Below, in pieces: positions 1-8,550 of a stretch of 31,987 nt of DNA. Made by a program: the position numbers and the translations under genes. Source of the stretch: Lithacetigena sp037446255 [NCBI: Coprothermobacterota bacterium] (GTDB lineage Bacteria; Coprothermobacterota; HKB111). The notes under the pieces are model-generated. The model saw only the letters and a list, made by a program, of their open reading frames with translations, searched no databases and was not told where the DNA came from. Position 1 is the first letter of the stretch. Each line of letters opens with the position of its first letter. The stretch spans positions 1 to 31,987 of the forward strand of contig JBBIIY010000013.1 of assembly GCA_037446255.1 (NCBI GenBank). The letters are read 5' to 3'.

Positions 1-56
1 GTCAAATGCGTACCCGACCCCAATTATTCAGTTAATACCTGAATTAATAGTGCTTT

Positions 57-92
57 TTGAAATAAAAAGGTAATAATTGTATATAATATAAT
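57..92 (+). promoter_or_regulatory. Putative sigma-70-type promoter of the hpf-secA operon
   Basis: A TTGAAA -35 candidate (57-62) is followed by overlapping -10 candidates: TATATA at 80-85 (17-nt spacer) and TATAAT at 82-87 and 87-92. The exact -10 is ambiguous because of the repeated TATAAT. A GGAGG ribosome binding site lies at 109-113, 6 nt before the hpf ATG. Confidence 0.5.
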
Positions 93-119
93 GCAGAACC
101 TAATCGATGGAGGTTAATT

Positions 120-656
120 ATGAATATAACTGTCAAAGGAAAAAATGTAGATTTAACCGATGATTTAAAAGAATATGGCATAAAAAAAATTAATAAATTG
201 ACCCGTTACTTTAGCCACATCCAGAGTGTTACACTAACTCTTTCTCTGGAAAGAGGACAGAGTATTTCCGAAATAACCCTGATGGCTTCAGGAAAAATCA
301 TCCGAAGCGAAGAAAGAAATACTGATATGTACACTTCAATTGATATGTCGGTGGAAAGCATTGAAAATCAGATAAGAAGATACAAAGAACGCCTAACCTC
401 TCGTTCCCATCCCAATGATATTATTAGAGGAATGCCCGAGCACTCTGCCGATTCCAAAGAAGAAGAAAAGGAAAAACCAAAGATTGTTAAAACCAAAAGC
501 TTTCCTTTGAAGCCCATGGACGAAAACGAAGCCATTGAACAGATGGAACTTCTGGGACACAGTTTTTTCCTCTTTCTCCATCCTCAGACTGGAAATGTTG
601 GGCTCCTTTATAAAAGAACTGACGGAAATCTGGGTTTGATTTTAGGAGAGCTTTAA
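120..656 (+). CDS. hpf: Ribosome hibernation promoting factor, long form
   Basis: This 178-residue protein has the two-domain layout of long HPF. The N-terminal domain (about 1-100) begins with the family-typical start leading into beta strands and 'KINKLTRYF', and would bind the 30S decoding region. The C-terminal dimerisation domain (about 125-178) contains 'EAIEQMELLGHSFFLF' and 'GNVGLLYKR'. Long HPF dimerises 70S ribosomes into inactive 100S particles in stationary phase or starvation. The ATG has a GGAGG 6 nt upstream. It lies directly before secA, the usual order in Firmicutes-like genomes. A small TTTCCT/AGGAAA hairpin (660-676) sits between the two genes without a T-run, so read-through into secA is likely. 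Confidence 0.95.
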   Translation: MNITVKGKNVDLTDDLKEYGIKKINKLTRYFSHIQSVTLTLSLERGQSISEITLMASGKIIRSEERNTDMYTSIDMSVESIENQIRRYKERLTSRSHPNDIIRGMPEHSADSKEEEKEKPKIVKTKSFPLKPMDENEAIEQMELLGHSFFLFLHPQTGNVGLLYKRTDGNLGLILGEL

Positions 657-699
657 GTTTTTCCTTTTTCAGGAAAGATTTCAAGGCTCAGGATAAAAA

Positions 700-3051
700 T
701 TGCTAAACTTCCTTAAAGCATACTTAGACCCTTCTACAAAGATTTTAAAAAACATTAAACCCTTAATGGTTAAGACTTCATCATTGGAAGAAGAACTTAA
801 ACAAAGCAGTGATGATGACCTTAAAAGCAGAATGAACCAGTATCGCAGCCGCTTTCAAAAAGGCGAAAGCCTGGATTCACTTCTTCCTTATGTTTTTGCT
901 CTGGTTCGGGAGGTTTCTATCCGAACTATAGGGTTAAGGCATTTTGATGTCCAGCTAATAGGTGGCGTGGTTCTACACAAAGGGATGATTGCTGAAATGA
1001 AAACCGGTGAAGGGAAAACTTTAGTAGCTACCCTTCCTGTCTGCTTGAATGCCCTAACCGGTGAAGGGGTACACATCATAACGGTTAATGAGTACCTGGC
1101 AAAAAGAGACGCAGACTGGATGGGACCTATATATAATTTCCTCGGTTTAAAAGTAGGAGTTACCCTCCACGGTCAATCACACCAGGAAAAAAAGAACGCC
1201 TACCAGGCTGATATCACCTACGGTACCAACACCGAGTTCGGTTTTGATTACCTGAGGGACAATATGGCGATTGATGCGAAGGAAATGGTGCAAAAAAAAC
1301 TTACCTTCGGTATTGTGGATGAGGTTGACTCCATCTTAATTGACGAAGCCCGAACTCCCCTCATCATCGCTGGCCCTTCTACTGAATCTACTACCACCTA
1401 CTACCGCGCTAACCGCTGGGCTACCCGGTTAAAAGAAGGAAGGGATTTTGAACTTGACTTGAAAGCAAAATCCTCTACTCTGACTGAGGCGGGTATAAAG
1501 CAGTTGGAAAATTTACTTCATGTAGATAACCTTTATGAACCCGAACATTCTTCTATCCTCAGGCATATTACCCAATCCCTTAGAGCCCATTATTTATTTA
1601 AAAAAGATGTGAATTATGTGGTTAAGGAAGGGGAGGTGGTAATTGTTGACGAATTCACCGGCAGGATGCTCCCGGGAAGAAGATACAGCGATGGACTGCA
1701 TCAGGCTATTGAAGCTAAAGAAAATGTGTTGGTCAGGGAGGAAACGCAAACCTTGGCCACTGTCAGTATTCAAAACTATTTTCGTATGTATGAAAAGTTA
1801 GCCGGCATGACCGGTACAGCCTATACAGAATCAGAAGAATTTCGCTCCATTTACGGATTAGAAACGGTAGTTATTCCTACCAACCTGCCCATGATAAGGG
1901 TTGATAACACTGATGTGGTATATAAAACAGAGAAAGGCAAGTTTCGCGCCATCATCAGGGATATAGTAAGAAATTATCAGAGAGGAAGGCCGGTACTGGT
2001 AGGCACCCGTTCTATAGAGAAATCTGAGGTTTTAAGCTCCCTGCTTAAAAGAGAGGGGGTGCCTCACGAGGTTCTTAATGCTAAATACCACGAAAAAGAA
2101 GCATCCATAATAGCTAAAGCTGGCCAGAACAAAGCGGTAACCATAGCCACTAACATGGCTGGTCGCGGTGTGGATATTGTGCTGGGAGAGGGAATAAAAG
2201 ATATTGGCGGTCTTTATGTGATCGGCACTGAAAGACATGAAAGCAGAAGAATTGATAATCAGCTCCGGGGTAGGTCGGGAAGACAGGGTGATTTTGGAGA
2301 ATCCCGTTTCTATGTCTCCTTAGATGATGAATTGATGAAAATATTCGGGGGAGAGATGGTGCAAAGACTTATGGAAAGGCTTAGTTTTCCTGAAGATGAA
2401 CCCCTTGACCATACCCTTCTAAGCCGGGCTATTGAAACCGCTCAAAAAAGAGTAGAAAAATACAATTTTGAAATCCGTAAAGCCCTGATTAATTTTGATG
2501 ATGTTCTGAACCGTCAGCGGGAGTTCGTTTACCGGGAAAGAAGAAATGTGCTTCATTCTGATAGATTAAAAGAACAGGTTTTAATATTTATTAAAGAAAT
2601 GGTAGAGGCTTACCAAAAGGAATTGGAGAGTGACAAAACCTCTTTTGAGGAAATAAAAAAAGAACTTCTCCTTATTTTTGGCTCCCTGCCTTATGACCTT
2701 TCAGAGGCCAACTTTAACCCGGAGGTACTTACAGAATACCTGATTAAAAAATATCAGGAACGGGAACAACAGTTTGGTGAGGATACACTTAAGTCGGTAG
2801 AAAAATTTGTGTTTCTGAGAATTCTTGACGAACACTTCAAGGAGCACCTTCTCAATATTGACCATATCAAGGAAGGCATAGGTTTAAGGGCTTACGCTCA
2901 GAAAGAACCTTTGGTGGAGTTTCGCTACGAAGCTCACCGATTATTTTCAGAGATGATGGAATCTACAAAAAGGGAGTTATTACGCGTATTATTCCATTTT
3001 CAGATGAAAGAATCTTCCCAACCTGCCCCGGGAACACCTAAAAGAAGATAA
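700..3051 (+). CDS. secA: Preprotein translocase ATPase SecA
   Basis: A 783-residue SecA motor, which drives preproteins through SecYEG. The nucleotide-binding domain has Walker A GEGKT at 103-107, then a DEAD-like 'DEVDSILIDEARTPL' and the preprotein cross-linking region. The second helicase domain carries 'GRSGRQGD'. The scaffold and wing regions are complete ('NFDDVLNRQREFVY', 'LRILDEHFKEHLLNIDHI'). The protein ends at 'PAPGTPKRR', so it lacks the C-terminal CxCxS zinc-binding tail that binds SecB in proteobacteria; many bacteria lacking SecB also lack it. The start is TTG at 700, chosen because it gives the canonical N-terminal helix. An AGGA lies about 6 nt upstream. It is the second gene of the operon beginning with hpf and is followed 3 nt later by prfB. 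Confidence 0.97.
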   Translation: MLNFLKAYLDPSTKILKNIKPLMVKTSSLEEELKQSSDDDLKSRMNQYRSRFQKGESLDSLLPYVFALVREVSIRTIGLRHFDVQLIGGVVLHKGMIAEMKTGEGKTLVATLPVCLNALTGEGVHIITVNEYLAKRDADWMGPIYNFLGLKVGVTLHGQSHQEKKNAYQADITYGTNTEFGFDYLRDNMAIDAKEMVQKKLTFGIVDEVDSILIDEARTPLIIAGPSTESTTTYYRANRWATRLKEGRDFELDLKAKSSTLTEAGIKQLENLLHVDNLYEPEHSSILRHITQSLRAHYLFKKDVNYVVKEGEVVIVDEFTGRMLPGRRYSDGLHQAIEAKENVLVREETQTLATVSIQNYFRMYEKLAGMTGTAYTESEEFRSIYGLETVVIPTNLPMIRVDNTDVVYKTEKGKFRAIIRDIVRNYQRGRPVLVGTRSIEKSEVLSSLLKREGVPHEVLNAKYHEKEASIIAKAGQNKAVTIATNMAGRGVDIVLGEGIKDIGGLYVIGTERHESRRIDNQLRGRSGRQGDFGESRFYVSLDDELMKIFGGEMVQRLMERLSFPEDEPLDHTLLSRAIETAQKRVEKYNFEIRKALINFDDVLNRQREFVYRERRNVLHSDRLKEQVLIFIKEMVEAYQKELESDKTSFEEIKKELLLIFGSLPYDLSEANFNPEVLTEYLIKKYQEREQQFGEDTLKSVEKFVFLRILDEHFKEHLLNIDHIKEGIGLRAYAQKEPLVEFRYEAHRLFSEMMESTKRELLRVLFHFQMKESSQPAPGTPKRR

Positions 3052-3054
3052 TTT

Positions 3055-4132
3055 ATGGACGAAAACTTATTCCGAGAATACCTGGAAGAGATAAGGAGGT
3101 TTCTTTGAAACCTCGGACTGGAAAAACCATCTGGCTGAACTTGTCCATAAAACAGAATCACCCACTTTATGGAATGACTCTGAGAAAGCCCAGAATCTTT
3201 ATAAAGAAATAGAAAACTTGAAAAAACTTATAAAACGGCAAGAAAACCTGGAAGCCACTTTTGAGGAATTGCAAACCATTAAGGAACTTATGGAAGAAAC
3301 CTCTGACACTTCTCTTAAAACGGAATATGAAGAAAAATTAGAGAGGGGTATTAAAGAAGCTTCCGAGTTTAAATTGCTCTTGTTATTCAAGGACCCCCTT
3401 GATAAACGATCCTGTTATCTCTCGGTTCACGCAGGCTCTGGAGGCGTGGATGCCCAGGACTGGGCAGAACTTTTATCTCGTATGTATTATTTCTGGGGCA
3501 ATAAAAAGGGTTATAATACTAAGGTTATAGAAACCTCCCCAGGAGACGAAGCAGGAATAAAAAGTATGACCATAGAGGTTGACGGAGATTATGCTTATGG
3601 TTATCTGAAATCAGAAGCTGGAGTGCATAGATTGGTCAGGATTTCCCCTTTTGATGCTAATAGAAGAAGACACACCTCTTTTGCGCTGGTGGAAGTGACG
3701 CCGGAAATGCAAGAGGTAGAGGTGGAAGTTGACGAAAATGAGCTGAGAATTGATACCTACAGGTCTTCCGGTAAAGGTGGGCAACATGTACAAAAAACCG
3801 ATTCCGCAGTAAGAATAACTCACCTACCAACAGGTTTAGTAGCCACCTGCCAGAATGAAAGGTCTCAACATCTGAATAAGGCTACCGCACTGAAAGTTTT
3901 AGCCTCCAGGTTATTCAAAATAAGGGAAGAAGAACAGAAAAAAGAGATCAGGATAATAAAAGGAGAATACAAGAGCGCTTCCTGGGGAAACCAGATTCGT
4001 TCCTATGTATTCCAACCCTACCAGATGGTTAAAGACCATCGTACCGAGGTGGAAGTAGGAGATGTAGATTCGGTAATGAGGGGGGAAATAGATATATTTA
4101 TTGAAGCCTACTTGAAATCAATTCAATGTTAA
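3055..4132 (+). CDS. prfB: Peptide chain release factor 2, expressed by programmed +1 frameshift
   Basis: RF2 recognises UGA and UAA stop codons and triggers peptide release. The gene opens at ATG 3055 and reads 17 codons to an in-frame TGA (3106-3108). A +1 shift at CTT-T moves translation into the frame at 3107, which stays open to the TAA at 4130-4132. The joined product is 358 residues, close to the 365 of E. coli. It contains the UGA-specifying SPF motif (S197-P198-F199) and the catalytic GGQ (241-243). Reading only from the TTG at 3218 would lose the N-terminal domain, so the frameshifted model is preferred. The ATG follows the secA stop by 3 nt, and the 3' end overlaps ftsE by 7 nt, so both are in the same transcript. 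Confidence 0.95.
3094..3108 (+). promoter_or_regulatory. prfB: prfB programmed +1 frameshift site
   Basis: The sequence AGG AGG TTT CTT TGA has the same layout as the classic RF2 site: an internal SD-like hexamer (3094-3099), one codon spacer, the slippery CTT, and an in-frame TGA. Low RF2 slows termination at this TGA and raises frameshifting, giving autoregulation. The SD element is the perfect AGGAGG rather than the AGGGGG of E. coli. The base after TGA is A, not the weak-context C of E. coli. Confidence 0.94.
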
Positions 4133-4788
4133 CTTACTATAAAGCCAGTAAAATTTATCCCCATAGAAGAGTCATCGCCCTGAGAAACATAACTCTCACT
4201 ATCGAACAAGGGGAGATGGTCTATATACATGGACCTACCGGGTCAGGAAAAACCACTTTGCTGGAATTAGCCTACCGAGCACAGGTGCCTTCTATTGGAC
4301 AGGTCACTTTCATGGGTAAAAACCTAAAACGCCTTACTCCAACTGGAGTAGCTGCTATCAGAAGACAAATTGGTGTAATCTTCCAGGATTATCGCCTGGT
4401 CCCTTACCGTACTTCCTTTGAAAACGCTTCCCTCCCCCTGGAAATCCAGGGTTATTCCGACAGGTCCATCAAGACAAGGTTGGAAGGCATCTTTAGTTGG
4501 TTAGCGCTGGAAAATAAAAGAGATTTATTTCCTGCGGAACTCTCTGGTGGAGAACAGCAACGAGTGGCTATAGCCCGAGCTATCGCTTCTGAACCAATCC
4601 TGCTTTTAGCTGATGAACCGACAGCGAACCTGGATAGGGAAACTGCCGATGGTATAATGGGAGTACTTAACAACCTGAACCAACACGGTATGAGTATCAT
4701 CCTGGCAACTCACAATGAAGAGCTAACTCGTAAAAATCCAGGCAGAATAATAAAGCTTCGCGAGGGGAGAATTGTTAGCGAAGGATAA
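4126..4788 (+). CDS. ftsE: Cell division ATP-binding protein FtsE
   Basis: A 220-residue ABC ATPase with Walker A GPTGSGKT (36-43), the signature [14 protein letters not shown], and Walker [13 protein letters not shown] followed by the switch histidine in 'ILATHNEE'. FtsE pairs with FtsX to form a type VII ABC complex at the division site that activates peptidoglycan hydrolases outside the membrane rather than transporting a solute. Its ATG overlaps the end of prfB by 7 nt, and its own end overlaps ftsX by 17 nt, so translation is coupled. Length and motifs are normal for the family. Confidence 0.95.
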   Translation: MLTYYKASKIYPHRRVIALRNITLTIEQGEMVYIHGPTGSGKTTLLELAYRAQVPSIGQVTFMGKNLKRLTPTGVAAIRRQIGVIFQDYRLVPYRTSFENASLPLEIQGYSDRSIKTRLEGIFSWLALENKRDLFPAELSGGEQQRVAIARAIASEPILLLADEPTANLDRETADGIMGVLNNLNQHGMSIILATHNEELTRKNPGRIIKLREGRIVSEG

Positions 4789-5689
4789 ATACCAACCACT
4801 GTTAATCATCTGGGGACGAGCTTTTAAGAAGGCTTATGCAGGTATATCCAGAAATATTTATGTGAGCACCGCATCAGTGCTTTCTATAACTATTGCGCTA
4901 ACTACCCTGGCGGTAACTTCCGGACTGGTAATGGTTTTTAGAGAAGCAGCTATACATATTCAAACTCAGGTTTCCCTGGTAGCCTATCTGGATAAGAATA
5001 TTCCTCAAGAAACCATTGATGACCTGATTATTATTTTTCAGAACAGGCCCGAGGTAAAAACTGTCAAATTGGTAACCTCTGAAGAAGCTTTGGGTAGATT
5101 ATCCTACCTGATGGGAAGTAATGATTCTATTTCTGCCGCTCTTGAGGAAAACCCCATTCCACCTTCTCTGGAAATTACCCTGAACTATCTGGAAGACGCT
5201 CCCAAAATGGTCGCTTTATTTCAGGAAATTCCACTGATAACCAGTATATTAAATACCGGTGATACTATAAACCGGGTGAACCTGATAGTTTCCGCTGTTA
5301 GATTGGTGGGAACAATTATTTTTATACTATTTGCCATTTTTGCAATTATTTTGATATCATTAACCGTCGGGTTTGCCATAAGGGGCAGACGCGAGGAAAT
5401 ACAGGTTATGGTTATAGTAGGTGCTCCAACCTCTTATGTTATGCGTCCTTTTATACTGGAAGGCCTGTTGTACGGCCTGGGTGGAGGTATTATTACTCTA
5501 ATATTGATGCTCTCCTTTAACCCGGCCTTCACCGCCATCCTGAAGAATATTTTTTATTTTCTTAACCCTCTCTCTCTCGCTTACATTAACAACTGGTGGT
5601 ATCTCTGGATATTTATTTCTTCCATCGGCATCCCTATCGGTGGACTGGGAGCTATCCTGGCTACTAACAGGTACCTGAAAGAGGAATAA
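4772..5689 (+). CDS. ftsX: Cell division permease-like protein FtsX
   Basis: A 305-residue protein with the FtsX layout: a cytoplasmic N-terminus, TM1 (about 30-53), an extracellular loop (about 55-170, including the conserved stretch around 'RPEVKTVKLVTSEEALGRL'), then TM2-TM4 (about 176-200, 225-250, 270-295) with the 'RGRREEIQVMVIVGAP' segment between TM2 and TM3. The large loop would dock the coiled coil of the hydrolase encoded next. The start is TTG at 4772 inside ftsE. The stop is immediately followed by the ATG of the M23 gene at 5690, an EnvC-like arrangement. Confidence 0.94.
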   Translation: MLAKDKYQPLLIIWGRAFKKAYAGISRNIYVSTASVLSITIALTTLAVTSGLVMVFREAAIHIQTQVSLVAYLDKNIPQETIDDLIIIFQNRPEVKTVKLVTSEEALGRLSYLMGSNDSISAALEENPIPPSLEITLNYLEDAPKMVALFQEIPLITSILNTGDTINRVNLIVSAVRLVGTIIFILFAIFAIILISLTVGFAIRGRREEIQVMVIVGAPTSYVMRPFILEGLLYGLGGGIITLILMLSFNPAFTAILKNIFYFLNPLSLAYINNWWYLWIFISSIGIPIGGLGAILATNRYLKEE

Positions 5690-6838
5690 ATGAAAAAAAT
5701 AGTTTCTTCTTTTATCGTCCTGGTTTTAATTTTAACCACTTTAAATGTAAGTTTGTCTATAGCAACTACTAGTGACGACATTAAAACCAAACAGAATAAA
5801 TTAACCACTCTGCAAAAAACCCTTAATTCTGTAAATAAACTGGTCAAACAACTATCAACTAAAGAGAAAAGTTTATTAAGAGAGATAGACACCATAGATA
5901 AAGACATAGAACGAAAAGAAAAAGACATCGCTTACCTGGAATCCAGGCTGGCTTACCTGGAAGGAGAAAACCAAAAAACCGAGGAAGAAATCAAAAAAAT
6001 CAACAACCAGATTGAAGAAACCAGTAGTAAAATCAAAAAAAGACTTATTTACATGGATAGGCTCAATAGAGGAGGTACCCTTACCCTTTTCTTGCAGGGA
6101 GGCCATAGCCTGACAGATTTAAGCAAATATATGTACGATTTCGGTTTTATAATGTCTTATGATAAGGATTTATTGATAAGAAATAAAAACCAGCAAAAGG
6201 AGCTTCAGATAAAAAAATCTGGTCTGGAAAAAATAGCTGAAGAAACAACCACCCTGAAACAGGAAATAGCCCTTAAAAGGGAAAACCTTACTAAGTCGGT
6301 AGCTCGTAAAGAGAATATCCTGCAACAGGTGCAATCTGAGAAGGAAGATTATTCCAAAATAGCGAAAGAACTACAAGCTCAAATAGATAGAGAAACCAGA
6401 GAAATACAATCCTTATTAAAAAAATTAGAGGCTGAACGAAAAGGCAAAACCATCGGTCGCACTGGTGAAGGCTTCATCTGGCCTCTCTATGGCAGGATAA
6501 CCTCTCCTTTTGGGGTATACCGCAAATACCTGGGTAAGCATATCGGCCTGGATATAGCCGCTCCCACCGGTACGCCTATATATGCTTCCAAAAGCGGAGA
6601 AGTAGTTCTTACTGGCTGGAGAGCTTATTATGGTTTGATGGTTCTGATTTACCATGGAAATGGAGTAGCTACCCGTTATGCCCACCTGAGTAAAATCCAT
6701 GTAAAAGAGGGACAGTTAGTTGAGCAGGGACAGATAATAGGCCGCTGCGGCAGCACCGGTTATTCCACAGGACCCCATCTCCATTTTGAAATCATCATTG
6801 ATGGAGTGTATGTTAACCCCCAGAAATACCTTCCCTAA
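5690..6838 (+). CDS. EnvC/PcsB-like murein hydrolase with coiled coil and M23 (LytM) domain
   Basis: A 382-residue secreted protein: N-terminal signal or anchor (about 1-24), a long charged coiled coil (about 28-245, interrupted by the hydrophobic/glycine-rich 'RGGTLTLFLQGGHSL' hinge), and a C-terminal M23 domain (about 258-382). The metal-binding residues are present: H284 and D288 of 'HIGLD', and 'HLH' with H363 and H365. EnvC of E. coli, a FtsEX-dependent amidase activator, has lost these residues, so this protein may cut peptidoglycan itself. It starts directly after the ftsX stop. The organisation (ftsE-ftsX-coiled-coil M23-ctpA) strongly suggests that FtsX controls its activity at the septum. 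Confidence 0.92.
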   Translation: MKKIVSSFIVLVLILTTLNVSLSIATTSDDIKTKQNKLTTLQKTLNSVNKLVKQLSTKEKSLLREIDTIDKDIERKEKDIAYLESRLAYLEGENQKTEEEIKKINNQIEETSSKIKKRLIYMDRLNRGGTLTLFLQGGHSLTDLSKYMYDFGFIMSYDKDLLIRNKNQQKELQIKKSGLEKIAEETTTLKQEIALKRENLTKSVARKENILQQVQSEKEDYSKIAKELQAQIDRETREIQSLLKKLEAERKGKTIGRTGEGFIWPLYGRITSPFGVYRKYLGKHIGLDIAAPTGTPIYASKSGEVVLTGWRAYYGLMVLIYHGNGVATRYAHLSKIHVKEGQLVEQGQIIGRCGSTGYSTGPHLHFEIIIDGVYVNPQKYLP

Positions 6839-6851
6839 AAGGAGTTGAAAT

Positions 6852-7991
6852 ATGTATAAATTACCGCGTATTGCTTTAATTATAATGTTAAGCTCTGTTC
6901 TTTTTGCCAGCGGTGTTTTCTATGGCAGAACAACCGCACCTGTAAGGTACGATGATTTTTTACCCCTTTCCGATGAACAGCACGGTGTAATCAAACAGGC
7001 TATTGAGTATATAGAAAAAGAGTCCTATTTTAAAAAAGAATTTACTGCCGAAAAAATTTACCAGGGGATAATTAGTGGAGTGGTTAATTCCCTGGGAGAC
7101 CCCTACTCCTATTATATGGAAAAAGAAGACTACCGGCACCTGCAGGATGAGGCAAAAGGCTTTTACGGAGGTGTAGGAATTCAGATAGGTATAAGAGATG
7201 GCCGTAAGGTAGTAATCGCCCCCTTTACCGGTACACCTGCAGATAGGGCAGGAGTAAAAGCCGGTGATGTTATCCTCAAGATAAATAAAATCCCGGCAGG
7301 ACCTTTGACCTTGGAAAAAGTAGCAGGCACCATCAGGGGTGATCCCGGAACCAAGGTAACCATAGAGTTTGGCAGAGGTGATGAAACCTATGAAGTTGAA
7401 CTTACCCGGGAGATAATAAAAATAGTATCTGTAGAATATAAAATAATAGAAAATGACCTCGGTTATATCAAAATTACCCTCTTCAACGAACCTACCGCAT
7501 CCGATGTCCGTAAAGCTATAGATGATTTAACAAAAAAAGGAGTTCGCGCTCTCATCCTGGATTTAAGGAAAAACCCCGGTGGGTTATTGGATTCTTCCGT
7601 AGAGGTAGCCAGATTCTTTTTAAGGGGCGAGATAGTCTCCATAGTTTATAGTAACGGTAGGGCTGACACCCTGAAAGGCTACAATCCATTCGTTGACTTA
7701 CCCCTGGTTGTCTGGGTGGACGGTGGTTCAGCTAGTGCGGCAGAAATTTTAGCCGGTGCTTTGCAGGACCATGACGCTGCTTATCTTATCGGTAGGAATA
7801 GTTTTGGCAAGGGGTCCGTTCAAAGAGTTTGGACCTTAAATGATGGAGGAGCTGTAAAATTAACTATTGCCAAGTACCGTTTGCCCTCGGGAAGAATAGT
7901 AGATGAAAAAGAATTGACTCCTGATTTAATTTTACCCGCAGATGCCACTGAAAAAAGCTATATTGAAGAGACCTTGAAATATCTTAAATAA
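6852..7991 (+). CDS. ctpA: C-terminal processing peptidase, S41 family (CtpA)
   Basis: A 379-residue protease with an N-terminal membrane anchor or signal (about 6-25), a PDZ domain (about 95-185, 'GGVGIQIGIRDGRKVVIAPFTGTPADRAG' region), and the S41 catalytic core with the nucleophile in 'GGSASAAEIL' and the general-base lysine in 'SFGKGSVQ'. Such enzymes degrade or trim exported proteins, and in several bacteria regulate cell-wall hydrolases. It follows the M23 gene by 13 nt with an AAGGAG SD (6837-6842), so the hydrolase and a potential regulator of its stability are co-expressed. No clear terminator was found after it. Confidence 0.94.
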   Translation: MYKLPRIALIIMLSSVLFASGVFYGRTTAPVRYDDFLPLSDEQHGVIKQAIEYIEKESYFKKEFTAEKIYQGIISGVVNSLGDPYSYYMEKEDYRHLQDEAKGFYGGVGIQIGIRDGRKVVIAPFTGTPADRAGVKAGDVILKINKIPAGPLTLEKVAGTIRGDPGTKVTIEFGRGDETYEVELTREIIKIVSVEYKIIENDLGYIKITLFNEPTASDVRKAIDDLTKKGVRALILDLRKNPGGLLDSSVEVARFFLRGEIVSIVYSNGRADTLKGYNPFVDLPLVVWVDGGSASAAEILAGALQDHDAAYLIGRNSFGKGSVQRVWTLNDGGAVKLTIAKYRLPSGRIVDEKELTPDLILPADATEKSYIEETLKYLK

Positions 7992-8130
7992 AAGAGATTT
8001 TGCAGACCTGACCCCAATAACTGTTGATGAATTCTACTATTATTAAGGTAGTATGTTTTTTAAGTTATTTATTTTTTAACTCTCTACAAGTAATATAATA
8101 CATAACCTTGGATTATTGAGGGTTTTATAC
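7992..8130. other. Intergenic spacer with GACCTGACCCCAAT motif
   Basis: AT-rich spacer between ctpA and the HU promoter. It contains GACCTGACCCCAAT (8005-8018), resembling ACCCGACCCCAAT at 12-24; both read on the minus strand as ATTGGGGTC-rich elements. A weak CTAC/GTAG inverted repeat and several T-runs follow, but no convincing terminator hairpin was found. Confidence 0.35.
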
Positions 8131-8159
8131 TTGACAAGCGTTTATTATTGTTATATACT
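8131..8159 (+). promoter_or_regulatory. Near-consensus sigma-70 promoter of the HU gene
   Basis: TTGACA (8131-8136), a 17-nt spacer, then TATACT (8154-8159). This is one of the two best-matching promoters in the window, as expected for an abundant nucleoid protein. Transcription would begin near 8166, about 30 nt before the GTG start, with an AAGGAGGTGA SD in the leader. Confidence 0.85.
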
Positions 8160-8197
8160 CCACTTGTGTAAAAAATTTAAAAAGGAGGTGAACTTTA

Positions 8198-8482
8198 GTG
8201 AATAAACCAGAATTAATTAGCAAGGTTGCTGAAAAAACAGGCATCACCAAAAAAGATGCAGCTATGGTTACTAAAGCAGTATTTGATTGCATTTTAGAAG
8301 CCAATGCTGTTGGTGAAGCAGTTAAGATTGTTGGGTTCGGTTCTTTCGATGTCCGCACACGGGCAGCGAGAATGGGTGTCCATCCCAGAAAGGCAAAAGA
8401 AAAAATCCGTATCAACATCCCTGCCAAAAAAGTACCCGTATTCAAAGCAGGAAAAGAATTGAAGAAAGCTGTATCTCGTTAG
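8198..8482 (+). CDS. hup: HU-family nucleoid DNA-binding protein
   Basis: A 94-residue protein with the HU/IHF fold: N-terminal helices, the signature GFGSF (46-50), and a basic beta arm with the DNA-intercalating proline at P63. The usual NPxTG of the arm is replaced by HPRKAKE, giving a more basic tip. It bends and compacts DNA as a dimer. The start is GTG at 8198, preceded by AAGGAGGTGA. It is a single-gene unit: a strong promoter is just upstream and an intrinsic terminator just downstream. Confidence 0.95.
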   Translation: MNKPELISKVAEKTGITKKDAAMVTKAVFDCILEANAVGEAVKIVGFGSFDVRTRAARMGVHPRKAKEKIRINIPAKKVPVFKAGKELKKAVSR

Positions 8483-8494
8483 TGTCTTATATCT

Positions 8495-8533
8495 AAGGGC
8501 GTTGCGTATAGTTTACTTACACAACGCCCTTTT
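8495..8533 (+). terminator. Intrinsic terminator after the HU gene
   Basis: A 10-bp perfect stem, AAGGGCGTTG (8495-8504) with CAACGCCCTT (8522-8531), a 17-nt loop, and a short T-run (8530-8533). The -35 region of the next operon's promoter falls inside the loop, so terminator and promoter overlap. Confidence 0.8.
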
Positions 8534-8541
8534 GCTATAAT
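8512..8541 (+). promoter_or_regulatory. Extended -10 promoter of the DUF4446-M23-bactofilin operon
   Basis: TGC-TATAAT forms an extended -10 (TATAAT at 8536-8541), with a weak TTTACT -35 (8512-8517, 18-nt spacer). The ATG of the next gene is at 8551, only 9 nt after the -10 box, and there is no SD, so the transcript is probably leaderless or nearly so. Confidence 0.6.
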
Positions 8542-8550
8542 AAGATAATT

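Noticed and set aside
888-1079. Antisense ORF inside secA and similar shadow ORFs
   Set aside because: They lie in other frames of strongly conserved genes, with no SD, no recognisable domain and no independent signals.
3218-4132. A 304-residue RF2 starting at TTG 3218
   Set aside because: The frame continues upstream to 3107 and connects to the ATG 3055 frame through the canonical frameshift site; the shorter form lacks the N-terminal domain.
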